NCBI RefSeq assembly: GCF_002878395.1
Contig: NC_061115.1
Location: forward strand, 60,643,007 to 60,707,006
Reading direction: 5' to 3'
DNA from: Capsicum annuum
Lineage: Eukaryota; Streptophyta; Magnoliopsida; Solanales; Solanaceae
DNA: 64,000 nucleotides
The notes under the pieces are model-generated. The model did not search any database. It had not been told where the DNA came from and worked only from the letters and a program-made list of their open reading frames with translations. How positions within the stretch are numbered: position 1 is the stretch's first letter; each line of letters starts with the position of its first letter. Below, piece after piece: positions 24,292-34,508 of this stretch. The translations under genes were made by a program, and so were the position numbers.

Positions 24292-24590
24292 TGTGACACC
24301 CCAAGTTTTTTTATGCTATAGACCCTCAAAGAGTTGAGTAATTTTAGTAGACTAGCTTATGAAATAATATAAACACTGCTAGTCGTAATGACCCACGTAA
24401 TTAGTCATGCGGTCACATAACAAGTTATTAGGAAAACTCGGTGTCGCAATTGTGTCGTCTCCCGGGAGTTCTTCTCTGATCAAGAGTTGATATCATAAGT
24501 CGTTACATTAGACAATATTTCATTGTGTGAGACTTGTTGTCATAACAGTAGGGTACCAGGATTTTGATCCTTAGGTAATGGGTCTAGGTA
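24292..24590 (+). repeat. G4 3' LTR, first part
   Basis: Aligns with 17727-18025 (for example GACACCCCAAG, GTAATGACCCAC and GTGTGAGACTTGTTGTC). Homology fades near 24590, taken as the junction with C1. Confidence 0.8.
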
Positions 24591-24859
24591 ATGACTCATG
24601 ATTACACATCTCAAGCTATTACATTACCTATGGCGACTGGCCTTTATTTTTCCTGCACATTTTAATTGGGATCTTTTTGGTTTCAGCTATGAACATGTCC
24701 TGGTTTTATGAGAGCATAGAGAATAGGCCTTTACTAACATTCTTCCTGAAGTAACTTTCACTTCAGCCTCACATAGATTATTTCTCAATGTTCCATCCTA
24801 AAGATTAAACTATTTGGTCAAATAATCCAAATTTAGATAATCGTTAGAAAGGTTTAAAC

Positions 24860-25420
24860 CATAAGCCATATCCTTGTTTCTTAAACATAGTCTACATCAT
24901 GAAAATGGATTGGGTATATTGACAATGTTGAACCATTAGTCACAACTTTGTTTGATCTCCTTGAATGTAACACTTCAGATTTCCAGCCTACTAGGTAGAG
25001 TTACCGCTATTCTGAATTTGCCTAGGCCATAAACTTATGTCATTCAATATTTTCTTAACTCACTCTCTAAACAAGCCTTTTATAAGTAGATCTGAAACAT
25101 TATGCTTTGACTTCACATAGTCAACACTAATAATTCTACTAGAGAATAGCTCTCTAACGGTATTATGTCTCCATTTTATATGACAGGATTTACCATTATG
25201 CATCATGCTCGCTACCCTACCTATCACTGCTTTTCTATCATAGTATATAAATACTAGTGCCAATGATTTGGTCTAATAAGGAATATCTTCCAAGAAATTC
25301 TAGAGCCATTCAGCTTCTTCGCCGGCCTTATCTAATGCGATGAATTCAAATTCCATTGTACAACGAGCAATACATGTATTTTTGGACTATTTCTAAGATA
25401 ATGCTCCTCCACCTAAAGTA
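24860..25420 (-). pseudogene. C1 RNase H and C-terminus
   Basis: The open stretch 25263-25060 reads IYYDRKAVIGRVASMMHNGK, then CHIKWRHNTVRELFSSRIIS and DYVKSKHNVSDLLIKGL. This is the end of the copia RNase H domain, with the D of the C-D-S/N-type motif shifted to YYDRKA. Downstream text (LRPRQIQNSGNST-like) matches the short tail that ends these polyproteins. Upstream, toward 25400, more of the domain is present with stops. Confidence 0.85.
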
Positions 25421-26300
25421 AATACAAATCCACTAGTGGATTTTACTTCTTTCAATCCAGTGATCCAATATGCATTACTATTCCTTCAATTACCATTGTA
25501 TATTTATTGTAATGTAAAGCATAATCTTTTGTATATTTAAGAATCCCTAAAACTCTTTTCATTGTCATGCAATGATTTTTGTTTTGATTAGTTGTGTACC
25601 GACTCAACTTACTAATAATATTTACATACTATGTTCGATCGTGTACTGTTCATGATATATATTAAAAATCTTGATACTCTTGCATAGTTCAAATGTGAGT
25701 CAATTCACCTTCATTCTTTTGAAGTGCAAAGCTCACATCTAATGGAGTCTTCGCATTATCGGAATCCAAATACTTGAACTTGTCAAGTACATTTTCAATG
25801 TAATGAGACAATGACAATGTCAAGTTTTATCAATTTTTGTTCCTAAGATCACATTCATAACTCTTAAGGTATTTCATGTCAAACTTACTCTCAAGCATTC
25901 ATTTCGTAACATATATGTAAGAAACGTCTCTATTGATGATCATTATACCATCCACATACAAAAAACAACGACTATGTGATTAGGAATGTCTTTAATATAA
26001 ACACATTTATCACATTCCTTTTTCTTAAAACCGTTTACCAACATGGTTTGGTCAAACTTCGCATGCCACTATTTAGGTGCTTCTTTTTGTCCATAGAGTG
26101 ACTAAACAAGTCTGCAAACCTTCTTTTATTTAACATCAACCACAAAATCCTTAGGTTGTTCCACCCTCGCTTAGTTCATCTCGAGGTCATTTACACCCTA
26201 CACTAGACTGTTCATTTCTAGTTTTATAAGGATAACTATGTTCAAAGAACACATCATTATCTAATTAAATTACCATACTTTCATTGATATCTGGATATTA
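25421..26300 (-). pseudogene. C1 reverse transcriptase, YVDD changed to YVDG
   Basis: The palm motif at about 25970-25945 reads CFLYVDGIMIINRDVSYI; copia RTs have YVDD, so the second catalytic aspartate is glycine. Downstream fragments (ESKFDMKYLRVMNVILGTKI) and upstream ones (EGLQTCLVTLWTKR, TWFEAW-like) follow the family order. Frameshifts are frequent. Nonfunctional. Confidence 0.8.
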
Positions 26301-27180
26301 GAATTTATGAACCAAAAACTGATATGCTTTACTTCTTTTAGCATATCCTATGAACACATATTCCTTTGTCTTAGACCCTATTTTCACCCTTTTAGGCATA
26401 GGAACTTGAAATTTTACTAGACACCCCCACACTTTGAAATATTTCAAGTTGGATTTCCTTTCTTTCCATTTTTCATATGGAATTGAATGTGTGTTACTAT
26501 GGGGCTCTTAAATGAGTATTCGGTTAGCTGTAACGTTAGCTTTCCATCACAAGTTTTGTGGTAAACCTGAACTTATATGTAAGGCATTTATTATTTCCTT
26601 TAAGGTTCAATTATTTCTTTCGATAGTTCCATGACACTGAGGTGAATACGGTGTAGTCTTTTGATAGATAATTCAATTATCTACTCATATTTTTACAAAA
26701 GGAGATTCATATTATCCACCTCTATCACTTCTTATTATTTTGATTTTTTTCTTTAGCTGATTTTCAAATTCTGTTTTATATTGATTAAATCCATCTATTA
26801 CTTCATCCTTATTGTTTAGTAAATTGACATAAAAGTACCTAGTGCAATCTTCAATAAAAGTTATAAAATACTTTTTCCTGTCACGAGATGGTGTTGATGT
26901 TATATCACAAATGTCAGTGTGGATTAAGTCTATAGGAATGGAATTCCTTTCAACGGACTTATACAGATACTTAGAATACTTTGATTCAACACACCTTTGA
27001 CATTTTTATTTATTGCACTCGAAGTTTGGAAAAACTTCTAAGTTAATCAGTTTTCGCAAAGTTTTGTGATTGACATGTCCTAATTGTTCATGCAACAATT
27101 TGTTAGACTCAAGCAAGTAAGATGAAAAAGAACTTTTGTTGATTTCAATTGTCATTACATTCATCTTAAATTGGCACTTA
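26301..27180 (-). pseudogene. C1 integrase with D,D,E residues kept
   Basis: Reading 27070 to 26330: HVNHKTLRKLI, CQRCVESKYSKYLYKSVE (zinc-binding end), IHTDICDITSTPSRDRKKYF with the first Asp, FIEDCTRYFYVNLL, IIRSDRGG with the second Asp, then GTIERNN with the Glu, NALHISSGLP, and KYFKVWGCLVKFQVPMPKRV. The triad positions survive although about six stops interrupt the frame. The fold and wording are standard copia integrase. It would join cDNA to the chromosome. Confidence 0.83.
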
Positions 27181-27229
27181 GTTAGGTATCCTTTTCCTAC
27201 TAAAACTTCCTCTTTACTAAGTACAATCT

Positions 27230-27560
27230 TACCTGAAATAAATACATATTTGAATCAATTTTTGTCAAGAAGTGATACGAAAATCAAGTTCTTTCTCAAC
27301 TATAGAACATAAAGGACATTGTTGAGTGTCAGCCCTTTGCCTGACGTCATTTTTAAGAAAATTAGTCCCGTTCCTTCAACTTTTACAGTTGCAGAGTTTT
27401 CCATATAGATCTTCTCTATGCCTTGAGTCAGAGCAAATTCAACAAATAACTCTTTATTGGGACAAACAAGGTAGGTAGCACCAAAATCCATCCATCATTC
27501 TCAATGATTTCACACAAAGTTATATTCAAAAAGCTTGGCACATAGATCGTCCATTTTATT
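27230..27560 (-). pseudogene. C1 protease
   Basis: The frame at 27491-27300 reads MDFGATYLVCPNKELFVEFA, then MENSATVKVEGTGLIFLKMT and LTLNNVLYVL. The active site is D-F-G-A in place of D-S-G-A, keeping Asp and Gly. Copia proteases of this group have exactly this follow-on text. The start and the region toward integrase contain stops. Confidence 0.85.
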
Positions 27561-27983
27561 TATGGATTCAACCATATTCGCTTGGTCCTTCTTTTTGCGT
27601 TTCTTTGGGGCACGATAATCTGTTGACTTATGGCAATCTTTTAATAATTAAATCATTTCCCCTTGAGTTTCTACTTAGGATGATTGCTTTGTTGTCCAAC
27701 TTTTTTCTACTTCTTTGAGTTGTTAGGGTCGTCTTCTACAAATTTAGCTCCACTTATTTTAGAATTTACTTTCGATCACCTCTCTACAACTTTGTTTTCT
27801 TCCTAAATGCACATCACAATCAGTTCCTTGTTTGTCATCTCCTTTCGTATGTGTTTCAAGTAATTTTTGAAGTCCTTCCACAAAGGTGGAAACTTTTCTA
27901 TTATTGCAGCAACTTGAAAGGCCTCATTCACAACCCAACCTACAATATAGTTTATGTGAACATTAAGAATATTTTCATTAGGT

Positions 27984-28187
27984 AAAAGGCATCATTTCCA
28001 CCCCATAGTATACAAGAAAAGTCTAAGCCACACCTAAATTATATAAGTGACCTATTACACACCTTAACTATATAAAAGTGAAATTATTACTCCCCGCGAC
28101 CTCCATTCTAAGGCGCGTGTGTTACACTTATTTTACGCGCGTCCAGCCTATTAAATAACAAAAGTAAACGGCTAAAAATATTAAGGG
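27984..28187. mobile_element. Half copy of the same MITE family
   Basis: Starts AAAAGGCATCATTTCCACCC and matches the first 105 bp of the full MITE (for example ACACCTAAATTATATAAGTG), then runs into GCGC-rich sequence with no closing inverted end before the full MITE begins at 28188. Either a truncated neighbour or the outer shell of a nested pair. Confidence 0.75.
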
Positions 28188-28474
28188 AAAAGGCATCGTT
28201 TCCACCCCAAACTATAGTCATAAAGTCGAATCCACACCTAAATTATATAAGTGACCTATTACACACCTTAACTATAAAAAAGTGATACTTTTTACTGACG
28301 TTGTGCTGACGTGGCAGCACGTGTAAAACACTACACCACATGCAAGTGGTGGTAGCCTGACAGGGTGTAAATAGTTTCACTTTTTTATAGTTTAGGTGTG
28401 TAAAAGGTCACTAGTATAGTTTAGGTATGGCTTCGACTTTTCGGGTATAGTTTGGGGTGGAAACGATGCCTTTT
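28188..28474. mobile_element. MITE with 29-bp perfect terminal inverted repeats
   Basis: 287 bp. The ends 28188-28216 (AAAAGGCATCGTTTCCACCC...) and 28446-28474 are perfect reverse complements; inverted similarity continues imperfectly for about 105 bp, giving a foldback. The centre holds GTGCTGACGTGGCAGCACGTG. No coding capacity, so it is non-autonomous. Long terminal repeats fit a Mutator-like origin, but no clear 8-10 bp target duplication is seen, so the superfamily is left open. Confidence 0.88.
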
Positions 28475-29004
28475 ATGTACAACTAAGGTATTCATAATAG
28501 TCATAACTTCAATGAGGAGATCATGGATGATAATTTACAATTCCCGTACTGGAGATACGACAGTCTTACTGTTAATCATTTTGTACTAAAGGAACCTTGC
28601 AACAAAGAACTTCTTAGTTCCACCACCTTAGTCATATATTTTCTTTATAACTAATTACACAACTCTTTTGATGTCTTCATTCCATTGTAAATGTTATATA
28701 AATCATGTTGGAGGATATTTAGGATATAATTCTTACATAGGAAATTAGAATGTTTTCATGCCTCTATTACAATGAACCACTTCTTGTTCGATATTTCTTC
28801 GAGCAATTCAAGAGCATCTTCAAATATAAATCTTTGAAGACACAAGGTTTTCAGATCGAAGAACATTTTCTGTTGCCACCGTTTAAAATCTAATCCTGAA
28901 AAATTTTTGGGCTTTTATGCTAGTACCATAGTAGGTTGTGTAGTTATGAGACTAGTTGTAGAAACATTCATTGCTACTATATTTGTCCCACCATCAGTAG
29001 TCAT

Positions 29005-30227
29005 ATTTTGTATCACAAAAAGACGGTCATCTTTAGTATATCAAAATACTAATTACAAGTTTTTAGTAACTTTAAGAACTACCTATTTCTAGTTTAACGA
29101 TGAAGTTTTTATGTCTTTCAATCGTTAACCGAATGACCTTTAGCTTGTGATGAAGTTTTTATTTCTTCAAATCATTTGTTAAGTTCAAATAAAGTAGAAA
29201 GCATAAATCTTTAATCTCCAGAACCAAACAATAAAGATTACAAGATTAATCTCCAGAACCAAACAATACTAATTGTGTTTTCGGATACACAATCTATATG
29301 TTTGCACAATTTACTTAACTTTAAGCTCAACACAATTTCAAGAACAACACTGAAGTTAAACTCCTTCAGCACAAGTTCAACATGAACTATAAAAGATGTA
29401 TTTTTATCTTAAAAGAACCAAGATAAAGTAGAAACAGAACCAATTCCTCCACTTTCACGGAGTCTCCTTAAGAAATTTATTCCCCTTAAGTACCCAAGGT
29501 TGCGGAATTTTTTCTCCCAAGGTAAAATGGATCACAATATGAATGTAGTCGTACCTCAAACCTTGGAATTGTTCGAACATAGTTAATGGATGATGATCAC
29601 AAAGAGTTTTTGAATGTAGAAGAGTGTTTTTCAATACGAAATTTTTGTACATACTTGAGGAAAAAGTTTAGGTATTTATCGCCCTCAAGTTCCCCTTCAA
29701 AAAGGAATAAATGGTTCATGGAAATGTGTATATCTTCGGAACAATCATGTCTATCTCTTCAAAATAGGGTGTCTTTTCTTGACAGTCATATCTTACCGAA
29801 CAATCGCCATATTTTAGAAATAGAGTGACATTTCTTCGAAGGGGTGCGCCCTTTTGAGTAGCGTTTTTTCTTACGTTTGCATGGAATTCATGGAGAAATA
29901 TTTTTTTTGCATTTTTGGATTAAAAATTTCACTTGTTTTTCATAGTTTCAATTAAATTTTTTCTAAACAATTAATCACATCGATCATTTGCCAAATCAAA
30001 ATTCAAATACAAAGCCAAAACCGAGCCAAGCAATGATGATGACAGTGTGAGACACCTTTTGGTTCTTGCCAAACTATCCACTTGAAGGAGTGTTTCTTAA
30101 TAAAAACACAAAAAAGTTGCATTCTCCCACCAATGTGGGAGAAGTAGACTTTCCTTTATTGAGTACATTTTTCTTGTAAGTGTCAGCTCACTTTCCCTCA
30201 AGGAATTCCCTCTATTTTCCATTTACA
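29005..30227 (-). other. C1 leader and probable 5' LTR
   Basis: No gene. Upstream of C1 gag this must hold the leader and LTR, but no second LTR copy is available and no clear primer site was found, so the boundary is not drawn. Contains a 35-bp tandem repeat at 29211-29268. Confidence 0.5.
29211..29268. repeat. 35-bp tandem repeat in C1 leader
   Basis: TTAATCTCCAGAACCAAACA at 29211 recurs at 29246 (unit 35 bp, second copy partial). Confidence 0.8.
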
Positions 30228-30682
30228 CATCCTATTGAACCCAATATTACATGCCAGTGTTTATTCCACTAACCTTTCATGGATACTCCATACTTTTATG
30301 ATATAGGGTCTAAAGATTATTTAGTTGTTCCTGTGCAGCCTTAGGTGGTGTGGTTTGTTGGTTGATTTGTTGTGAAGTAGTGGACCTCCATATTTTCAAA
30401 AAGAACTGCCTTTACCGTAGGTTTCTTTTCAAATATTTGGAATTGTGAGCTTTTTATAGTCATGACTGGGGGCATATTCCAACCAAGTTTGGTATTCTAG
30501 TTTTAAAGGCTTTTATGGACAAATGCGGGTTGGAAGGTTGTTTTGAATCTTAGAGTTTACATTTGGTTTATCAATTTTTCCTATTACTGTTCGGTTTTCT
30601 TCCACCTTATTTTTTTATTATTTTTTGTATGTTAGGGGCTTGAGATACCTGTCATTATTAGGCCTTGATTCGGATCGTGACA
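30228..30682 (+). repeat. G4 3' LTR, final part
   Basis: Matches 19000-19487 (TTTTGAATCTTAGAG, CCTATTACT, TTATTATGTT-like blocks) and ends GTGACA at 30682, followed by CATTA at 30683-30687. It completes the LTR after C1; the corresponding middle of the 5' LTR, about 18030-19000, is absent here. Confidence 0.85.
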
Positions 30683-30687
30683 CATTA
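30683..30687. repeat. G4 target-site duplication, right
   Basis: CATTA, identical to 17722-17726. Confidence 0.92.
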
Positions 30688-31250
30688 ATAGTATATTGGT
30701 TAGAGATACATAGGCATTGTATCCTTAACAATACCTTCAAAAATTTGCTTGTTCAAGTATGGCCATGTACGCACTGTGAATCCTACTTACGGCCCATATG
30801 TATGAACCATGCTTGGTTGTCCATAATGTTGTAAAATTGTTTATAGTGACATATAAGTTCTTACATTCCACTTTTACGGTCCATAAGTAGGCCTTATATG
30901 GGTACACATGCCTTAAAAATAGCCTAACTTTATGGAGATCGCAACTACTGTATCATGTACGACCCGTGGGTTCATTTTTTCTCCATACATGTTCCCCATA
31001 CATAGAATTTCGGAGGATCCCAGTAGTAGTCCCTGTATAGGTCATTGAATGGACCGTAAGTATGGTCCATAAGCTTATTGTAGTGGTCATATATCACCTA
31101 CACGACTCGTAGGTAATATGCATGATCCGCACTTCAACAAAAAATTTCTAAAAATTTATTCTTTCAATTTGTTATCACTCCCAGACTTGTGAATCAACGT
31201 GTATATTGACATGTGTCGCTACATTCATTTGGTTTAAGTCGAGTTATTCA
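30688..31250 (-). repeat. G3 LTR, outer part after G4
   Basis: Continues the sequence broken at 17726 and matches 35340-35905. Carries five or so imperfect modules around an ACGG-CC-CATA core (30775, 30868, 30958, 31050-31070, 31100). The outer limit at 31250 is an estimate, because similarity to the second copy runs on into the host flank. Confidence 0.65.
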
Positions 31251-32361
31251 CATTCCATGGTTCAAGTATTATCCCAAAGGTACAAGGTGCTATAGAAAAT
31301 AAGTAAAATTTAAAATAAATTTATGGGTAATATGATTTTTAGAGAGAATTATGGGATTGACATATTTTTTTAAGACTAAATAAAGAAAACATTTATTTTT
31401 CTAATCAAAGTAAAAAAATCATGTTTTAAATAATTAAATCTCAACTTTTAATTTTATTGATGACTTATGGCTAACAACCAAATAGGAATTGGGAGAATGA
31501 AGGTAATGAGTAATTGAGAAGAGCCCCATCTTAGATTCCGAGATGATAAAAATTTAACTTTGTTACCATAAAGGAGAAAAATTCATTAGAGTATAATGTA
31601 TATTTTCATTTGATAAAAATTAATAAGACAATAAGCAATTGATTTATCTTGTTGAATACTTTTCGTAAAATGTAAAAAATTTCACTTTATCTTTCCCCAA
31701 TAAGTTAAACATGTAGCTTTGATCAGTGTTTAATTTGTGTAATTTTTTTATATTGATTCTTCTCAATATCAATTTTGGAAAATCTTCAATGTAAGTCGAG
31801 TAAAGAATTAACGAGTATTAGGCAGTACAAAAAATAAATTTAAGCAAAATTTTATTAATGTATTTTAAAGGAGTATGAAATTCTACTAAATGTCGTTTCT
31901 TCAAAAATTGAAGAAACTAATAATGTGCTTCTATAATTAATACAACTACTATAATCATACATATATCACTATTTAACATTTGATAAGTATTTGTATTTCT
32001 AAAAAAACTATTGTGAAATTGTTTATATTTTTATGCATTTTCAAATATAGTTGAAATTGATATTTCAAACTTCTCAACAAATATTTAAATGTTCGCTTGT
32101 TTCAATCTTTAAATTTTGCTCATCCATAAATCAAAATAAACAAAATAAACATTTTTAGTATTTCTTGTTAAATTAAATGATTAAGAAAATACATTTGTTA
32201 TTACTAGTCATTTAAGGAAAGAAAAATAAATTTGGACTACAATTTCCATTCCCACTCATTTAAGGCATATCTAATTCGGTTCCTACGACGTCATTAGTTA
32301 ATGCCCCAAAGTTTTTCACTTTTTTTCATTCAATTGAATAAATATCGTAAGGAGTTTCTCA
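31251..32361. other. Upstream region of Agenet pseudogene, copy A1
   Basis: AT-rich, no gene. 31568-32215 has related copies at 33025-33680 and 36210-36860. The last 130 bp before the ATG (TATCTAATTCGGTT, GCCCCAAAGTTT) are shared with the second Agenet copy and look like an old promoter and 5' leader. Confidence 0.7.
31568..32215. repeat. Local repeat, copy 1 of 3
   Basis: Shared blocks with copies 2 and 3 include TAAAGGAGAAAA followed by ATTAGAGTATAATG, the AATGTGCTTCTATAA box, and ATACATATATCACTA. It lacks a stretch after TTGTTATTAC that copies 2 and 3 both have. Confidence 0.8.
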
Positions 32362-32830
32362 ATGGCTTCAACCAATGCATTAAAAAATAATTCAGAGGAA
32401 CATTATCAATTGAGAATGGCTATGATCACGAGGATAGAGAAATGAATAGCATTCAAGAAGCAACATACAACAAATGCATTCCAAATGGGTGATGAAATTG
32501 ACGTGGCTAGTCCTTTTGTTTTGGACATGTCAATTCAAATTCATCACCCTTTTAAATGCTTTTGGCAAGTCAATACCATGAATTCGTAGGTTCTTATTAC
32601 ATAGAAATTATTATTTATTCTGTTGGCTATACTCAAGACTGGTTCAAGTACAAGACACTTTTGACTAATGGTAAATCTGTGCCACTAAATCAAATTATTA
32701 TTGTATTCGAGGTCCAACCTATCCCTCATAGACAACTTAAGACTATGTCAGAAAAAGGATTTTGTTTACATGATATGCATGATGTATTTTCCAATGTGGG
32801 AGGTGGTTAGGAATCATCAGTTATAAAATT
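32362..32830 (+). pseudogene. Agenet-domain (DUF724-like) gene remnant, copy A1
   Basis: Start MASTNALKNNSEEHYQLRMA, interrupted by a stop at codon 28 (IEK then stop). In later frames: FKKQHTTNAFQMGDEIDVAS, which fits the first strand of an Agenet/Tudor-like domain, and then from 32625 YTQDWFKYKTLLTNGKSVPL, NQIIIVFEVQPIPH and MHDVFSNVGGG. The K-Y-K-T-L-L and V-x-P-I-P spacing is typical of plant Agenet proteins, which read histone marks or act in nuclear transport. At least two frameshifts. The match to copy C at 37152 shows the shared ancestral start. Assignment rests on motif wording seen by eye, so moderate. Confidence 0.65.
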
Positions 32831-33024
32831 AGACAGGAGTAGTATGTCTATTTCTCTGCCAGTGCAGATAAGATTGCATCTCCTCCTAATGTGTTGAAAT
32901 TTCACTAAGAATGATCGAATTGAAAGTGAATATTCTTGTAGTGCAATATGAATGTCAGTAGATCATTCTCTATGTCATATAGAAAAAAAAATCAAGTTTA
33001 GTTTCAAAATTTCATGTAAGCGGA
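32831..33024. other. Short spacer, nothing identified
   Basis: Perhaps the decayed end of the Agenet gene; no motif I can support. Confidence 0.4.
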
Positions 33025-33760
33025 TTATCGTAAAGGAGAAAATTTCATTAGGTTATAATGTGTATTTTCATTTAATAAGAATTAGTAAGACAATATGCAA
33101 CTGATTCATCTTTTACTTGAATACTTTTCTTTGAAATGAGTAAAATTTCTTTTTTTTCTTACTCAATAAGTTAAACACACAACTTTTATTAGTTTTAAAT
33201 TTGTGAAATTATTTTATATTGATTGATCTCAATATCAACTTAGAAATAACTTCAATGTAATTTGAGTGATGAATTGGTGAGTAATAGGCAGTAATGAAAA
33301 TAAATTTATTACAATTTTTTTCAATATATTTTTATGGAGCATAACATTCTATCAAATGTGGTTTCTTTCAAATTTTAATAAAATAATAATGTGCTTCTAT
33401 TAGAACTACAACTACTATAATCATACATATATCACTATTAATCTTCAATAAGTACTTGTATTTTTAAAAAAAAAAAATATTAGTAAATTAGTTATGTTTT
33501 TATGAATATTCAAATATTTTTGAAATTTATACTCCAAACTACTTAGCCAATATTGAAATGTTCACTAGTTTCAATCTTTAAATTTTTTAAATCTATATAG
33601 CAAAATATACATTTTTGTATTTATAGATAATTTAAATGAGTAGGCAAACATATTTGTTATTACTCTATGAACATGTGTTAATGATATAATTTAATCAGAT
33701 TAAGCTACACGAAATTATTCTCAAACTACGAACTGTTTGACTCAAAAATTGGCCATGATA
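33025..33760. repeat. Local repeat, copy 2 of 3, without its gene
   Basis: Aligns with 31568-32215 and 36210-36930. It includes the segment after TTGTTATTACTCTATGA that copy 3 keeps and copy 1 lacks. No Agenet coding sequence follows; instead the sequence leads to the MADS hairpin. Confidence 0.8.
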
Positions 33761-33995
33761 AAATCGAACCCATAAACTATCAATATTTCAAGATGGTATT
33801 ACGAAACATGGTAAAGTTTGACTCAAAAGTTGGTCTGGATACGATCAGATCCATAAAATACATACATTTTAAGATGACTAAATATAACTTGGTATCTAAT
33901 ACACTCTTAATTAGTTTATATCCACACAGTTATCTCTGACAGGTACTAATTCACTAATTAAAACTATACAAAAAATTTCAAATCTAGATTTCCTC
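33761..33995. other. Upstream region of the MADS pseudogene
   Basis: AT-rich, no gene seen. Contains two related GTTTGACTCAAAA blocks (33735 and 33813). Confidence 0.5.
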
Positions 33996-34003
33996 TATAA
34001 ATA
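33996..34003 (+). promoter_or_regulatory. TATA box of left MADS pseudogene
   Basis: TATAAATA lies 101 bp before the ATG at 34104, a normal distance for a plant promoter. It is just outside the inverted repeat, and the right arm has no equivalent at the matching place. Confidence 0.6.
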
Positions 34004-34103
34004 AAAGTCAATTCTAGGCAAAGAAACTCACATAATATATAACAAAATCATTTGATCCTCAACCAAAAACACACATTTCTCCTCCTATATCCCATTTTTA
34101 TTC

Positions 34104-34480
34104 ATGAAAAGAAAGAAAGTGAATTTACTTTTGATGAAAATTAATATTGAGAGGAAGAGCTCTCAAAATAGAGGGAATAAAGGGTAAATTGAAGAATCTC
34201 ACGAACTTAATACACTTTGTTATTGTTGAAATGACGACTTTAATCTATAGTCCTTATAACAGTGGATAATTTTTTTCTCCAAATTATGAAGCTATACTCA
34301 ATACTTTAAGAAAGTTTAGGATGTTTCAAATGTTGGTTCAATCAGATATATAGTTATAAGAAAAGAGTTCACCAAGGTCAAGAAAATCATGAACATGACG
34401 CATGTAGTTTTGAAGCGAAAATATCTTCATATTGACAGAGAGGGTTCTACATTGAATTCTTCTCAAGAAATTGTTGGCCT
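34104..34480 (+). pseudogene. Type I (M-gamma-like) MADS-box gene remnant, left arm
   Basis: The ATG at 34104 starts MKRKKVNLLLMKINIERKSS, the N-terminal DNA-contacting helix of a MADS domain with the R-K-K-V-x-L start typical of AGL80-like M-gamma proteins. HELNTLCYC follows in the same frame after a stop. In another frame PNYEAILNTLRKFRM matches the region after the domain, and then IVIRKEFTKVKKIMNM leads into a lysine-rich coil. MADS proteins of this group are nuclear transcription factors of gametophyte and endosperm. About seven stops or frameshifts, so it is a pseudogene. Its upstream TATA box and leader-like sequence argue for a copy of genomic, not cDNA, origin. Confidence 0.78.
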
Positions 34481-34508
34481 TTAGAGATGATCAAACATGG
34501 TGCCATCA

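Larger units (their letters stand above)
27561..29004 (-). pseudogene. C1 gag, split by a MITE
   Basis: Probable start ATG at 29004-29002 (MTTDGGTNIVAMNVSTTSLI). Then KPKNFSGLDFKRWQQKMFF after a stop, a NFLCKNYIL-like stretch, and DLLIEVMTIMNTLVVH up to the MITE at 28474. After the MITE region: NEAFQVAAIIEKFPPLWKDF, KNYLKHIRKEMTNKELIVM and a basic tail with a ruined CCHC knuckle (NY, stop, KIAISQ). This is the UBN2-type copia gag. The plus-strand frame 28907-29092 is antisense. Confidence 0.8.
24591..30227 (-). mobile_element. C1: Ty1/copia retrotransposon, minus strand
   Basis: Copia order on the minus strand: gag (29004 down), protease, integrase, reverse transcriptase, RNase H; integrase before RT is diagnostic of copia. 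The 5' LTR/leader should lie in 29005-30227; the outer end TTTACA at 30227 would give a TG start. No 3' LTR copy is visible near 24590. Together with the roughly 1 kb missing from the host LTR, this suggests that a deletion removed it. A MITE sits in gag. All genes have stops. Confidence 0.82.
17727..30682 (+). mobile_element. G4: near full-length Ty3/gypsy chromovirus, plus strand
   Basis: Complete layout: 5' LTR 17727-19487, primer site 19492, gag, protease, RT, RNase H, integrase and C-terminal chromovirus tail, purine tract, 3' LTR from 24292 to 30682. The 3' LTR is split by copia C1 and has lost about 1 kb relative to the 5' LTR. CATTA target duplications flank it perfectly. All genes carry stops or frameshifts and the RT catalytic box is mutated. 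The polyprotein text is close to that of G6, so both belong to one lineage (probably Del/Tekay). Confidence 0.9.
12441..31250 (-). mobile_element. G3: Ty3/gypsy retrotransposon, 5' half, carrying G4 in its LTR
   Basis: Minus-strand order: 5' LTR (about 31250-30688 and 17726-15270), primer site at 15263-15255, gag, protease, and reverse transcriptase up to 12441, where G1 interrupts. The remaining pol is presumably left of the window, beyond G1. Its gag has the arginine/glycine-rich tail and continuous gag-protease frame of a gypsy lineage distinct from G1/G2. The LTR is about 3.0 kb without G4. The outer LTR end near 31250 is an estimate (sequence GAGTTATTCA), because the duplicated flank hides the boundary. 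Confidence 0.75.

Noticed and set aside
30253..30682. Considered as a separate solo LTR
   Set aside because: It aligns with the last part of the G4 5' LTR and ends at the matching CATTA, so it is the end of the G4 3' LTR.
32556..32810. 84-codon frame as an intact small gene
   Set aside because: It is one frame of the decayed Agenet gene, whose true start is at 32362; the neighbouring frames hold the rest.
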